Assembly: GCA_036759545.1 (NCBI GenBank)
Contig: DAIOUL010000118.1
Span: 1-5,893, forward strand
Length of the DNA: 5,893 bases
Direction: 5' to 3'
DNA from: 66-474 sp036759545
GTDB taxonomy: Bacteria > Pseudomonadota > Gammaproteobacteria > Xanthomonadales > Rhodanobacteraceae
Part shown: piece after piece, positions 5,448 through 5,893 of the stretch
How positions within the stretch are numbered: the stretch's first letter is position 1
Layout of the letters: the number at the start of each line of letters is the position of its first letter
Position numbers and translations under genes: made by a program
Notes under the pieces: generated by a model
Told to the model about the DNA's origin: nothing
What the model saw: only the letters and a program-made list of their open reading frames with translations
The model's database searches: none

Positions 5448-5893
5448 GGCTCGCCTCCGCGCATCACCCCGCCGCTGCCGGCCTGGTGCGCCAGCTTGCG
5501 CAGCTCGAACATCGACAGCACCGGCAACAATCGCGCGAACAACAGGAACATCAGGAAGAACAACCCGACCGAGTCCGCGAGAAACGCCAGATCCCAGAAC
5601 GTCGGCCAGAACATGCTCCATGCGGACGGCACGAAGTCTTCGTAGAGACTCGACACGATCAGCATGAAACGCTCCAGCCACATGCCGATCAGCACGCCAA
5701 TGGAAATCAGGAAGACCGCCGCGTGGCTACGCCGCACGCGCGGAAACCACAGCAACTGGATGGCGAGCACGTTGAACAGGATCGTGCCCCAGAACGCCCA
5801 GGCGTAGGCGCCGTACAAACGGTGCAGCGTCATCGCGAGATCGTAGCGGTCCATCGAATAGAACGCGGTGAAGATTTCGCTGAAGTAGCTGTA
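5444..5893 (-). CDS. actC: Alternative Complex III subunit ActC (NrfD-like), 5' end beyond window
   Basis: Only the C-terminal 149 residues are in the window and the frame is open at the right edge. The fragment begins YSYFSEIFTAFYSMDRY and shows at least three membrane helices, with the blocks LYGAYAWAFWGTILFNV, GMWLERFMLIVSSL and EDFVPSAWSMFWPTFWD, which match the end of ActC/NrfD-type subunits of ACIII. In this family the subunit carries the quinol-oxidising membrane site next to the iron-sulfur subunit ActB, which should lie further right with actA. The internal Met at 5854 is not the real start because upstream sequence continues the family pattern. The stop overlaps the actD GTG start by 4 nt. 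Confidence 0.93.
   Translation of the reverse strand, partial: YSYFSEIFTAFYSMDRYDLAMTLHRLYGAYAWAFWGTILFNVLAIQLLWFPRVRRSHAAVFLISIGVLIGMWLERFMLIVSSLYEDFVPSAWSMFWPTFWDLAFLADSVGLFFLMFLLFARLLPVLSMFELRKLAHQAGSGGVMRGGEP
5454..5458 (-). promoter_or_regulatory. Strong ribosome binding site deciding the GTG start of actD
   Basis: GGAGG, a full Shine-Dalgarno core, sits 6 nt before GTG 5447-5445 and within the final codons of actC. It settles the actD start in the absence of a suitable ATG. Confidence 0.75.

Overview
The window is a slice of a bacterial respiratory operon in which every gene lies on the minus strand. Read right to left, the order is actC (5' part beyond the right edge), actD, actE, actF, a small membrane-anchored protein of unknown function, an SCO-type copper protein, coxB (cytochrome c oxidase subunit II with a fused cytochrome c domain) and coxA (subunit I, 3' part beyond the left edge). 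This is the tail of an Alternative Complex III (ACIII) cluster joined directly to a caa3-type cytochrome c oxidase.

The DNA is GC-rich and the proteins look proteobacterial. Two short repeats also give a weak phylogenetic hint. One is a 7-bp GGTCCCC-type tandem repeat at 873-900. The other is a REP-like hairpin element beginning CGTCATTCCGG (minus strand) at about 4820-4895. From memory, both resemble repeats scattered through Xanthomonadaceae/Rhodanobacteraceae genomes. That placement is an inference and was not checked against a database.

Layout on the minus strand: actC 5893-5444 (partial), actD 5447-4914, actE 4917-4144, actF 4147-3026, small TM protein 3033-2653, sco 2656-1823, coxB 1826-819, coxA 832-1 (partial). 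Every junction overlaps: 4 nt at five junctions (ATGA or GTGA), 8 nt at actF/small protein and 14 nt at coxB/coxA. No intergenic gap, internal promoter or convincing terminator is visible, so the segment is probably one translationally coupled transcript. The two repeats sit inside coding sequence: one encodes part of the C-terminal tail of CoxB, the other lies in the leader region of actE.

How the parts work together: ACIII oxidises quinol in the membrane (the NrfD-like subunits ActC and ActF, with ActD) and passes electrons to c-type haems, including the lipoprotein cytochrome ActE. The oxidase takes electrons through the haem c and CuA of CoxB to the haem-copper centre in CoxA. The SCO protein probably helps build CuA. 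The joint operon suggests an ACIII-caa3 supercomplex. The system itself is a known type. The less ordinary points are the repeats inside genes, the SCO and CuA motif variants, and the uncharacterised small protein.
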